From Moraxellaceae bacterium (lineage in GTDB: Bacteria; Pseudomonadota; Gammaproteobacteria; Pseudomonadales; Moraxellaceae), in the NCBI GenBank assembly GCA_014378805.1, contig JACMMY010000055.1, positions 1-8,485 on the forward strand: 8,485 nucleotides of DNA. The letters run 5' to 3'. Below are positions 1 to 5,847 of the stretch, piece after piece. Made by a program: the position numbers and the translations under genes. Position 1 is the first letter of the stretch. Each line of letters opens with the position of its first letter. The notes under the pieces are model-generated. The model saw nothing but the letters and a program-made list of their open reading frames with translations, was not told the origin of the DNA and did not search any database.

Positions 1-2
1 CG

Positions 3-1661
3 GAGCTCTTGGTGGCGCCGGGGCAGCGGGTCGAAAAGGGCGCGGTGATTCAGGGTACAGTAGTAAACATTGATAGCGATTGGGTCACTGTAGACACTGG
101 ACTGAAGTCTGAAGGCGTAGTGCCACGTGAAGAGTTCTTGAGCGAATCACGTGAACTTGAAGTTGCAATCGGCGACACAGTTGATGTGGTTGTTGAAGCA
201 CTTGATAACGGTATGGGTCAAACTGTACTGTCACGTGAAAAAGCTAAACGCGTTGAAACTTGGACTAAACTTGAGCGTCTATTTGATGCACAAGAAATCG
301 TTACCGGTATCATCTCTGGTAAAGTTAAAGGCGGTTTCACTGTTGACATCGGTCCAGTTCGTGCTTTCTTGCCAGGTTCACTGGTTGACACACGTCCAAT
401 CCGCGATACCACACATCTTGAAGGTATCGATCAACAATTCAAAATTATCAAGCTTGACGCAAAACGCAACAACGTTGTTGTTAGCCGTCGCGCAGTTATG
501 GAAGCTGAAAGTTCAGCTGACCGTGAGCAATTGCTTGGTAAGTTGGAAGAAGGCCAAACCGTTACTGGTTTGATCAAGAACCTCACAGACTACGGCGCGT
601 TCGTTGATCTGGGCGGTATTGATGGTCTGTTGCATATCACTGATATGGCATGGAAACGCATCAAGCATCCTTCTGAAGTGGTTGAAGTTGGTCAAGAAGT
701 TACTGTTAAAGTACTTAAATTCGACCGCGATCGTAACCGCGTAAGCCTCGGTCTGAAACAATTGGGTGAAGATCCATGGGTAGCAATCATGAACAATTAT
801 CCAAAAGGATCGATTGTTGCTGCACGTATTACTAACCTGACAGATTACGGCTGTTTCGCTGAAATCGCTGAAGGCGTTGAAGGTCTGGTTCACGTGTCTG
901 AAATGGATCACACCAACAAAAACATTCATCCATCTAAAGTCGTTCAAATTGGCGACGAAGTCAATGTAATGGTTTTGGAAGTCGATCAAGAACGTCGTCG
1001 TATTTCTCTCGGTATCAAACAAACTCGTGCTAACCCATGGGATGAGTTTGCTAAAGCGCATGAAAAAGGCGAAAAAGTATCAGGTACCATCAAGTCTATT
1101 ACTGACTTCGGTATTTTCATCGGTTTGCCAGGTGGCATCGATGGTCTGGTTCATTTGTCTGATATTTCTTGGAGCGAGCAAGGCGAAGAAGCCATCCGCC
1201 GCTACAAGAAAGGCGACACTGTTGACGCGGTTATCCTGTCTGTTGATGCAGAAGGCAATCGTATCAGCTTAGGCGTTAAGCAAATGAGCAATGATCCATT
1301 CAATGACTACACAGCGACCAATGATCGCGGTGCAATCGTGAAAGGTACTGTGACTGCAGTTGATGCAAAAGGCGCAACAATTAACCTCGGTGGTGATATC
1401 GAAGGTACATTGAAAGCTTCTGAAATCAACCGTGATCGCGTAGAAGATGCAACGAAGCATTTGACTGTTGGTCAAGAAATCGAAGCGAAGATCATTAACG
1501 TTGATCGTAAAACTCGTTCAATCAACTTGTCAATCAAAGCGAAAGATGAGTCTGAAGACCGTGATGCGGTTAGCAACTTGAAAGCAGCTACTGCGGCTGC
1601 ACAAGAAGGCACTGGCGTAAAAACCATTGGTGACTTGATCAAAGCTGCTCAAGCAAAATAA
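3..1661 (+). CDS. rpsA: 30S ribosomal protein S1 (5'-truncated)
   Basis: S1 binds mRNA on the small ribosomal subunit and helps structured or weak-Shine-Dalgarno messages load. The frame is open to the left edge and ends at TAA 1659-1661. Numbering from the TTG at 9, six S1/OB-fold repeats are visible: OB1 about 11-80, OB2 about 96-162, and OB3-OB6 beginning near residues 182, 267, 354 and 441. Hallmarks include NLTDYGAFVDLGG and DGLLHITDMAWKR in OB3, NLTDYGCF in OB4 and SITDFGIFIGL in OB5. Each repeat ends in an R-x-SLG-x-KQ-like strand, or NLSIKAKDE in OB6. Numbering runs about ten behind E. coli S1, so the normal N-terminus that anchors S1 to protein S2 is missing. In its place, codons before about position 51 are GC-rich and do not resemble S1. 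The TTG at 9 is therefore not a believable start, and the authentic part begins near 51-56. The family call is very secure; the first 17 codons are doubtful. Confidence 0.96.
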   Translation, partial: ELLVAPGQRVEKGAVIQGTVVNIDSDWVTVDTGLKSEGVVPREEFLSESRELEVAIGDTVDVVVEALDNGMGQTVLSREKAKRVETWTKLERLFDAQEIVTGIISGKVKGGFTVDIGPVRAFLPGSLVDTRPIRDTTHLEGIDQQFKIIKLDAKRNNVVVSRRAVMEAESSADREQLLGKLEEGQTVTGLIKNLTDYGAFVDLGGIDGLLHITDMAWKRIKHPSEVVEVGQEVTVKVLKFDRDRNRVSLGLKQLGEDPWVAIMNNYPKGSIVAARITNLTDYGCFAEIAEGVEGLVHVSEMDHTNKNIHPSKVVQIGDEVNVMVLEVDQERRRISLGIKQTRANPWDEFAKAHEKGEKVSGTIKSITDFGIFIGLPGGIDGLVHLSDISWSEQGEEAIRRYKKGDTVDAVILSVDAEGNRISLGVKQMSNDPFNDYTATNDRGAIVKGTVTAVDAKGATINLGGDIEGTLKASEINRDRVEDATKHLTVGQEIEAKIINVDRKTRSINLSIKAKDESEDRDAVSNLKAATAAAQEGTGVKTIGDLIKAAQAK

Positions 1662-1683
1662 TTAGTTTTTACTAATGAAAAAG

Positions 1684-1709
1684 AACCGTCTCAATGAGGC
1701 GGGTTTTTT
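1684..1709 (+). terminator. Rho-independent terminator of rpsA
   Basis: CCGTCTC (1686-1692) pairs with GAGGCGG (1696-1702) across an AAT loop, with one G-T wobble. A run of six T follows at 1704-1709. It lies 24 bases after the rpsA stop, which suggests rpsA is largely insulated from ihfB. Confidence 0.85.
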
Positions 1710-1729
1710 ATGCCAATATATGATCCATT

Positions 1730-1756
1730 TTGACTCAGCGTAAATTCGATTATAGT
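1730..1756 (+). promoter_or_regulatory. Candidate sigma-70 promoter upstream of ihfB
   Basis: TTGACT (1730-1735) is a 5/6 match to the -35 consensus. TATAGT (1751-1756) is a 5/6 match to -10 but only 15 bp away; TATTGT at 1756-1761 gives 20 bp. The hexamers are good and the spacing is poor. It lies just after the rpsA terminator, where an ihfB promoter would be expected, and would leave a leader of roughly 200 bases. Confidence 0.35.
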
Positions 1757-1869
1757 ATTGTATAACAGCAGTATTTTAGGGTAGACGCGCTGTCTTCTTG
1801 GTGTTATGTTGTCCTATGGGCTTTATTCTGATCGCGGAGTTGTTACTGCTCGCTCGGATTGATTTTTAA

Positions 1870-1882
1870 GATCAATATATTC
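1870..1882 (+). promoter_or_regulatory. Possible IHF-binding site upstream of ihfB
   Basis: The stretch reads G-ATCAA-TATA-TT-C, matching the ATCAA-N4-TT core of the IHF consensus WATCAR-N4-TTR; both terminal degenerate positions mismatch. It sits in A/T-rich DNA about 86 bases before the ihfB start and directly before an AATAAT -10-like hexamer (1885-1890). IHF autoregulation of its own genes is known in E. coli. The role here is inferred, and such cores also arise by chance in AT-rich DNA. Confidence 0.3.
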
Positions 1883-1967
1883 TTAATAATCGTGTTTTGT
1901 TTGGTTCACAGTGTTTTGTTAAGTTTTGGATTTATCCCTCAAAAAAAGTATATGGAGCGACGTAGCT

Positions 1968-2264
1968 ATGACTACTGGATTAAATAAGTCAGACATTATT
2001 GACCGCATGGCAGGTCTGCATCATCAACAATCTGAGCCTGCGATCGAAGAAGCTGTCAAAGTCATGCTAGAACAAATGGTGGATACGTTGACTGATGGTA
2101 ATCGTATTGAGATTCGTGGTTTTGGTAGTTTTGCACTGCATCACCGTGCCGCTCGCGCTGGTCGAAATCCAAAAACAGGTCAATCTGTTGCAGTTGATGC
2201 GAAGTCTGTACCACACTTTAAGCCAGGTAAAGCTTTGCGTGATGCAGTAAATCCCGAAAAATAA
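1968..2264 (+). CDS. ihfB: Integration host factor subunit beta
   Basis: This is the beta subunit of IHF, which with IhfA binds and sharply bends DNA, shaping the nucleoid, promoters and recombination sites. The ATG at 1968 gives 98 residues, close to the 94 of E. coli IHF-beta. A GGAG at 1954-1957 sits ten bases upstream. An in-frame TTG at 1926 would add 14 residues absent from the family and has no ribosome-binding site. Visible features are the N-terminal helical dimerisation part (about 5-44), RGFGSF (50-55), the beta-arm GRNPKTG (65-71) whose proline (Pro68) intercalates into DNA, and VPHFKPGK (81-88). The short form, the R-N-P-K-T-G arm and the rpsA neighbour favour IHF-beta over HU or IHF-alpha. 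No strong terminator separates it from lapA, so some read-through is possible. Confidence 0.95.
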   Translation: MTTGLNKSDIIDRMAGLHHQQSEPAIEEAVKVMLEQMVDTLTDGNRIEIRGFGSFALHHRAARAGRNPKTGQSVAVDAKSVPHFKPGKALRDAVNPEK

Positions 2265-2389
2265 ATTCGTCTGGGTTATGTGTAAAAGCATACCAACGCA
2301 TAGGGATATCGCTTAATAAACGGACCGTACTTAAAATAAATTAAGTGTGGTTTATGTTTATTTCAAAATATAATTTAGGAAGATTGACG

Positions 2390-2743
2390 ATGCGATTTAT
2401 TTTTCTCATATTATTAATTGCGCTGTTTGGTTACTCCTTAGCACTGGTTCTTGCTAACAGTATTAATACCCAAGTTGATTTGTTGTTTGCTCAAATTCCA
2501 ACAATGAATCTAGGTTTACTGCTGGTCATGACGCTTGTACTTGGCGTCATGACTGGTTTGTTACTGGGTGTTCTGGTGTTTCGCGTCGTTCAAACCCGTT
2601 GGGAAATCAAACGTTTGAATAAAGAGTTAGAGTTAGTGCGTGCGCGTCACATACAAGCGGCTGCGGCTGCGGCAACAGCGTCTGCTGCACCACCTACAAC
2701 TATTAAGCATGATGATGTGACGATTGTGCCACCTATGATGTGA
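2390..2743 (+). CDS. lapA: LapA-domain (DUF1049) inner-membrane protein
   Basis: This small inner-membrane protein of the LapA/YciS family is linked in E. coli to lipopolysaccharide assembly and LpxC control together with LapB. The ATG at 2390 gives 117 residues and has AGGA at 2377-2380, nine bases upstream. The in-frame GTG 2345 and ATG 2354 lack such a site and would put polar residues before the first membrane helix. Visible parts are TM1 about residues 3-22, a short polar loop with the family-like N-T-Q-V-D-L-L-F (26-33), TM2 about 41-64 rich in Gly and Leu, a charged probable coiled coil 70-87 (RWEIKRLNKELELVRAR), then an Ala-rich linker (90-100) and a Pro/Thr tail. LapB does not follow, unlike the E. 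coli lapA-lapB-pyrF order. The family call is good. The LPS role is carried over from E. coli. Confidence 0.85.
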   Translation: MRFIFLILLIALFGYSLALVLANSINTQVDLLFAQIPTMNLGLLLVMTLVLGVMTGLLLGVLVFRVVQTRWEIKRLNKELELVRARHIQAAAAAATASAAPPTTIKHDDVTIVPPMM

Positions 2744-2759
2744 TGATTGATGGGGTTGT

Positions 2760-2791
2760 AAAAAGTCGAGTGTATAGTTCGGCTTTTTTTT
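2760..2791 (+). terminator. Rho-independent terminator after lapA
   Basis: AAAAAGTCGA (2760-2769) pairs with TCGGCTTTTT (2779-2788) with one G-T wobble around a nine-base loop, and the T tract runs on to 2791. It starts 16 bases after the lapA stop and separates lapA from pyrF. Confidence 0.85.
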
Positions 2792-2860
2792 GCCCGTTTT
2801 TATCTTGGATTGTAGGGGGTGTGTTGAGCCTAGATTAAACCATTAGGTCTGATGGTACGG

Positions 2861-2866
2861 TATAAT
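2861..2866 (+). promoter_or_regulatory. Candidate pyrF promoter (-10 box)
   Basis: A perfect TATAAT lies about 97 bases before the pyrF start and after the lapA terminator. No good -35 is found at 16-18 bp; TTAAAC at 2835-2840 is 20 bp away. The predicted leader would contain an imperfect hairpin, AGCCTTA (2886-2892) with TAAGGGCT (2905-2912), which has no T tract after it and so does not look like a classical attenuator. Confidence 0.45.
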
Positions 2867-2962
2867 AAGAGAAATTCCTGTTGAAAGCCTTATGATCCGT
2901 GAAGTAAGGGCTGGCGAACATTAAGTATTCTAATTATTTTTGATCTAAGAGAGTTCATTCCC

Positions 2963-3652
2963 GTGAGTTTAATCGTCGCATTAGATACCCATTCCGAATC
3001 TGCAGCACTGGCATTGGCTGATCAGCTTGATCCTGCACAGTGCCGCGTGAAAGTTGGAAAAGAGCTTTTTACTTATGCGGGTCCAGCAGTTGTAAAGTCT
3101 TTACATGCACGCGGTTTTGAGGTTTTTTTGGATCTCAAGTTTCATGATATTCCAAATACGACTGCACATGCTGTTCAAGCAGCGGCTGATTTGGGTGTTT
3201 GGATGGTGAATGTTCATGCGAGTGGTGGTCGTCAAATGATGCAAACAGCCGCCGAACGTTTAAGATTGGGCGGTTATATAACACATCTGATTGGTGTGAC
3301 TGTATTAACTTCAATGACTGCTGAAGATTTGGTCGATATTGGCATTACTGAGACTCCTGAGCGGCATGTCCTGCGGTTGGCTAAACTGGCTCAAGAGAGT
3401 GGCTTGGCAGGTGTGGTCTGTTCTGCACAGGAAGCGGCGATGTTGCGGGCTCAATTGGGGAATGACTTCCTGTTGGTGACGCCGGGTATTCGTCCTGAAG
3501 GAAGTAATTCGGATGATCAAAAACGGATTGTCACACCAGTTGATGCAATGAATGCTGGGGCGAGCCATCTTGTGATAGGTCGTCCGATTACGCAATCGGA
3601 GTCACCAAAGCAAACTGTGTTGGATATTTTGGCGAGTTTGAAGGCGAGTTAA
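2963..3652 (+). CDS. pyrF: Orotidine 5'-phosphate decarboxylase
   Basis: This cytoplasmic enzyme converts orotidine 5'-phosphate to UMP, the last step of de novo UMP synthesis. It has 229 residues, a normal length for the bacterial class I enzyme. The GTG start at 2963 opens MSLIVALDT, the usual first beta strand, and a purine-rich GAGAG (2949-2953) lies about nine bases upstream. Active-site residues are all present: Asp8 in VALD, Lys30 in RVKVGKELF, and the D-x-K-x-x-D signature Asp57/Lys59/Asp62 in DLKFHDIPNT. The spacing equals E. coli Asp22/Lys44/Asp71/Lys73/Asp76 minus 14. TPGIRP (173-178) and VIGRPIT (204-210) form the phosphate-binding loops. It appears monocistronic, between the lapA terminator and its own. 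It converges with rpsT. Confidence 0.97.
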   Translation: MSLIVALDTHSESAALALADQLDPAQCRVKVGKELFTYAGPAVVKSLHARGFEVFLDLKFHDIPNTTAHAVQAAADLGVWMVNVHASGGRQMMQTAAERLRLGGYITHLIGVTVLTSMTAEDLVDIGITETPERHVLRLAKLAQESGLAGVVCSAQEAAMLRAQLGNDFLLVTPGIRPEGSNSDDQKRIVTPVDAMNAGASHLVIGRPITQSESPKQTVLDILASLKAS

Positions 3653-3675
3653 TATCGAATTCTGATTGATTAATT

Positions 3676-3705
3676 AAAAGTTCTGGTAACACAGGGCTTT
3701 TTTTT
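3676..3705 (+). terminator. Rho-independent terminator after pyrF
   Basis: AAAAGTTCTG (3676-3685) pairs with CAGGGCTTTT (3692-3701), ten pairs including two wobbles, around a six-base loop. The T tract continues to 3705. It is oriented for pyrF. Confidence 0.8.
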
Positions 3706-3740
3706 GATTTTAATGTGGCTTTGAGTAATTTTACAGACAT

Positions 3741-3770
3741 AAAAAAACGCCCAATAAAGGACGTTTTTTT
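3741..3770 (-). terminator. Rho-independent terminator after rpsT
   Basis: On the minus strand an A-rich arm plus ACGTCC pairs with GGGCGT across a TTTATT loop, then seven T. The pair at 3750/3761 is a U-G wobble when read on the minus strand but an A-C mismatch on the plus strand. The hairpin is therefore better suited to rpsT, whose stop lies 22 bases away. It could act weakly as a backup for pyrF. Confidence 0.8.
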
Positions 3771-3792
3771 TGAAGCAACTCAAGCAAAAAAA

Positions 3793-4062
3793 TTATGCTT
3801 TTACGAGTGCTTTGATATGACCGTTTAGGCGGCTCTTGTGACGTGCAGCTTTATTCTTGTGAATAATGCCTTTGTCAGCCATACGATCAATTACAGGAAC
3901 AGCTAGCTTGTAAGCTGCAGTCGCTGTTGCGTGTTCGCCAGTAGCGATCGCATTGATTACTTTCTTGATGTATGTGCGAACCATTGAACGTAGGCTAGCG
4001 TTATGTTGACGTTGTTTAACGTTTTGACGTGCACGTTTGCGAGCTTGGGCTGAATTTGCCAC
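3793..4062 (-). CDS. rpsT: 30S ribosomal protein S20
   Basis: S20 is a primary 16S rRNA-binding protein of the small subunit. The 89-residue product is lysine/arginine-rich and helical as expected (E. coli has 87). It opens MANSAQARKRARQN and carries the conserved HNASLRSMVRTYIKKV (20-35) and KGIIHKNKAARHK (64-76). The start is GTG at 4062-4060, preceded on the minus strand by AAAGGAG (4077-4071) with an eight-base spacer. Use of a rare start recalls E. coli rpsT, which begins with UUG and is feedback-regulated in translation. A strong promoter lies at 4164-4192 and a terminator follows the stop, so it is a single-gene unit, convergent with pyrF. Confidence 0.97.
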   Translation of the reverse strand: MANSAQARKRARQNVKQRQHNASLRSMVRTYIKKVINAIATGEHATATAAYKLAVPVIDRMADKGIIHKNKAARHKSRLNGHIKALVKA

Positions 4063-4163
4063 TCAAGCGACTCCTTTAGTTGTATAGGGTAAATTAACTT
4101 CATCACAATTAAAACTAGCAATAAAGCCGCTTAAATGTGTTAGTAGTTCAAATTAAGGCGCGA

Positions 4164-4192
4164 ATTATGCCGCGTTGCAATGATTAAATCAA
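4164..4192 (-). promoter_or_regulatory. rpsT promoter with GC-rich discriminator
   Basis: On the minus strand TTGATT (4192-4187), a 17-bp spacer, and CATAAT (4169-4164) form a near-consensus sigma-70 promoter. TCGCGCC follows the -10 box, a GC-rich discriminator of the kind found at promoters under stringent (ppGpp) control. A start near 4157 would give a leader of about 95 bases. This fits a ribosomal protein gene. Confidence 0.7.
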
Positions 4193-4219
4193 GTTAAACG
4201 CTCTGTTAATTTTATCGTG

Positions 4220-4249
4220 TTCAATATTTTTACAAAATCACGTTATATT
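4220..4249 (+). promoter_or_regulatory. Candidate promoter for the SDR-like gene
   Basis: TTCAAT (4220-4225), an 18-bp spacer and TATATT (4244-4249) lie about 85 bases before the gene, divergent from the rpsT promoter. The -10 box is good and the -35 moderate. A ten-codon frame at ATG 4267 lies in the would-be leader, with no clear ribosome-binding site. Confidence 0.35.
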
Positions 4250-4333
4250 CTATCCTCTTTCGCTTGATGAAAACAGCTAGCATACGTGTATTGATGTGAT
4301 AACGACGAAATTGCTTTTATCGAGGATTTGATT

Positions 4334-5092
4334 TTGAACAATACTGCAAAAAATAATTCAACCTTACCGATTGCTGTGGTTATCGGTGCGACAGGGTTGG
4401 TCGGACGTGAGTTGGTCAAGCAATTGTTGACTTCAGGCCATTACAGTGAAATTTATGCAGTTGTTCGTCAGCGATTTGATTTGAGTGTTTTGGAAACATC
4501 GATTTCAACGACATCATTAAGCTGGATTGAGATTGCTGATTTTACGCAACTCAAAAATGTTCTTACACAATATGATTTTACCGATGCCGATGTATTTAGT
4601 ACGCTCGGATCTACTCAGAAGCAAGCTGGAAGTAAGGCGGCATTTTATAAAATCGATCATGATTATAATTTGGCGTTTGCCCAAGTGACTCAGCAACAAG
4701 GTGCGCGTCATATACTGCTGGTTTCTGCTATGGGTGCGAATAATGGATCTTTGGTTTATTACAATCGGGTCAAGGGTGAATTGGAGCAGGATGTTCAGCG
4801 ATTGAATTTTGAACATTGCTCAATCTTTCGACCCTCTTTGCTGCTCGGTGAGCGACAAGATGCACGCCTACTCGAAGGCGCAGCACAACATTTTTTTCAG
4901 TGGGGACAATCCCTTTTGCCGAAGACGTTTTATGCGCGTCCGATTACTGCGCAACAAGTGGCGGCTGCAATGTGCCAGGCTGCATTTTTGAGATCGAAAT
5001 CAACAGACAAATATCAAGATCAAGCATATTTAGAGGCGGGCACTTCTTCGCAGGTTGATATTATTTCAAATAAAATGATGCTGAGTGCATGA
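4334..5092 (+). CDS. TIP30/HTATIP2-like NAD(P)-binding atypical SDR
   Basis: This is a Rossmann-fold protein of the atypical short-chain dehydrogenase group that includes human TIP30/HTATIP2 and bacterial 'NAD(P)H-binding oxidoreductases'. Its substrate is unknown. The TTG at 4334 is preferred because GAGGA (4322-4326) then sits seven bases upstream; the TTG at 4328 would be one base away. That gives 252 residues. Visible features are the dinucleotide motif GATGLVG (18-24), FSTLGST (88-94) with a following KxAF-x-x-I-D-x-D-Y stretch typical of the TIP30 subgroup, LVSAMGA (129-135), a Y-x-x-x-K pair Tyr143/Lys147 in YNRVKGELE, and FRPSLLLGER (165-174). With the motifs intact, it is probably an active enzyme or a cofactor sensor. 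It appears to be transcribed alone: rpsT is divergent and rraA starts 201 bases later. The family is confident; the physiological role is not known. Confidence 0.85.
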   Translation: MNNTAKNNSTLPIAVVIGATGLVGRELVKQLLTSGHYSEIYAVVRQRFDLSVLETSISTTSLSWIEIADFTQLKNVLTQYDFTDADVFSTLGSTQKQAGSKAAFYKIDHDYNLAFAQVTQQQGARHILLVSAMGANNGSLVYYNRVKGELEQDVQRLNFEHCSIFRPSLLLGERQDARLLEGAAQHFFQWGQSLLPKTFYARPITAQQVAAAMCQAAFLRSKSTDKYQDQAYLEAGTSSQVDIISNKMMLSA

Positions 5093-5117
5093 TGATTCGA
5101 TCATGATATATATTTTT
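5088..5117 (+). terminator. Weak possible terminator after the SDR-like gene
   Basis: CATGAT (5088-5093) and ATCATG (5100-5105) form a six-bp AT-rich stem around a six-base loop, overlapping the stop codon, followed by a short T run at 5113-5117. The stem is weak and a real role is uncertain. Confidence 0.25.
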
Positions 5118-5293
5118 CAGGTTTATAATCTTTTTTTGGGGATAGAACCTGCGTTATTCATATTTCGAAAGAAGACACACTGAATTTCAACCTAACGGAT
5201 TGCTTTATTTTCTTCATTCACGTTCGAGCGCTTATAGAGGCGAGATCTTGAAATTATTTTTAACCCGTTAATCCATGATGAGGAGCGTCAGCG

Positions 5294-5815
5294 ATGACTA
5301 TTGCCCAATCGGTAACTTTTGTAACCTGTGATTTGTTAGATGAGCATCCTGATACTCAAGTCTGCAGTCCTTCGATAGATGGTAAGTTCTTTCGCAATTT
5401 TGGTGGGCGAAAAGCGTTTGGTGGTGAAATTGTGACTGTGAAATGCTTTGAAGATAACTCGCGCGTTAAAGAGTTGCTCGCGACAGAGGGCGCAGGTAAA
5501 GTGCTGGTTGTTGATGGTGGCGCATCGATGCGTTGTGCATTGCTGGGTGATTTGATTGGTGAAAGTGCGGTGAAGAATCATTGGGCGGGCGTGATTGTCT
5601 ACGGTTGTGTCCGTGATGTCGATGCTTTAGCAAGTCTTGATTTAGGTGTGCAAGCCTTGGCAAGTACCCCGCAAAAAAGCAATCGTAAAGGCTTAGGCGA
5701 AACCCATGTTGCACTTGATTTTGGTGGCTTATTGATTGAGTCGGGTATGTTTGTTTATGCGGATAATAATGGCATTTTGGTATCCGATGTCTCGCTCATC
5801 AATGTAGCACCATAA
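5294..5815 (+). CDS. rraA: RNase E activity regulator RraA
   Basis: RraA forms a trimeric ring that binds RNase E in E. coli and slows mRNA decay. The ATG at 5294 has AGGAG (5281-5285) eight bases upstream and gives 173 residues. E. coli RraA has 161; the extra length is mostly at the N-terminus. Conserved blocks are FRNFGGRKAFGGEI (33-46), TVKCFEDNS (48-56), VLVVDGGASMRCALLGD (70-86), YGCVRDVDAL (103-112) and YADNNGI. The fold is shared with metal-dependent HMG/CHA aldolases, which need an R-D-x-x-(E/D) motif. Here R107-D108-V109-D110 is followed by Ala111, so the acidic ligand appears to be missing, which favours a regulatory role over aldolase activity. The tandem thioredoxin-fold gene follows after 32 bases, probably in one transcript. 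Confidence 0.92.
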   Translation: MTIAQSVTFVTCDLLDEHPDTQVCSPSIDGKFFRNFGGRKAFGGEIVTVKCFEDNSRVKELLATEGAGKVLVVDGGASMRCALLGDLIGESAVKNHWAGVIVYGCVRDVDALASLDLGVQALASTPQKSNRKGLGETHVALDFGGLLIESGMFVYADNNGILVSDVSLINVAP

Positions 5816-5847
5816 ACCATAATTTATATTGAGTTAGGAAGAATATT

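Larger units (their letters stand above)
1662..1967. other. Intergenic region rpsA-ihfB
   Basis: This 306-base gap holds the rpsA terminator and then the presumed ihfB leader and promoter region. Possible elements are TTGACT (1730-1735) with TATAGT (1751-1756), an IHF-like site at 1870-1882, an AATAAT hexamer at 1885-1890, and a 10-base direct repeat GTGTTTTGTT at 1892-1901 and 1911-1920. Two overlapping tiny frames occur: ATG 1806 (18 codons) and ATG 1816 (17 codons, hydrophobic). Neither has a strong Shine-Dalgarno sequence, so I do not call them genes. No tRNA or recognisable structured RNA is seen. Confidence 0.6.

Noticed and set aside
151..573. 140-codon plus-strand frame overlapping rpsA
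   Set aside because: It is out of frame with clearly conserved S1 domains, and its composition is that of a shifted frame.
513..1061. 182-codon minus-strand frame inside rpsA
   Set aside because: It lies wholly opposite the well-conserved S1 reading frame, has no ribosome-binding site and resembles no family. It is a shadow of S1 codon use.
1806..1869. Two overlapping tiny ORFs (18 and 17 codons) before ihfB
   Set aside because: They are too short to judge and have no convincing Shine-Dalgarno sequence. The hydrophobic one may be chance in T-rich DNA.
1926..1967. Upstream TTG start for ihfB
   Set aside because: It adds 14 residues absent from IHF-beta, and the GGAG at 1954 fits the ATG at 1968.
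2345..2389. Upstream GTG or ATG start for lapA
   Set aside because: AGGA at 2377 fits the ATG at 2390, and the extension would place polar residues before the first membrane helix.
2886..2912. Possible pyrimidine attenuator in the pyrF leader
   Set aside because: The stem is imperfect and no T tract follows. pyrF in E. coli is not known for attenuation.
4267..4299. Ten-codon ORF in the rpsT/SDR divergent region
   Set aside because: There is no ribosome-binding site, and frames of that length occur by chance.
5466..5714. Minus-strand frame opposite rraA
   Set aside because: It is fully covered by the conserved RraA frame and has no independent coding signal.
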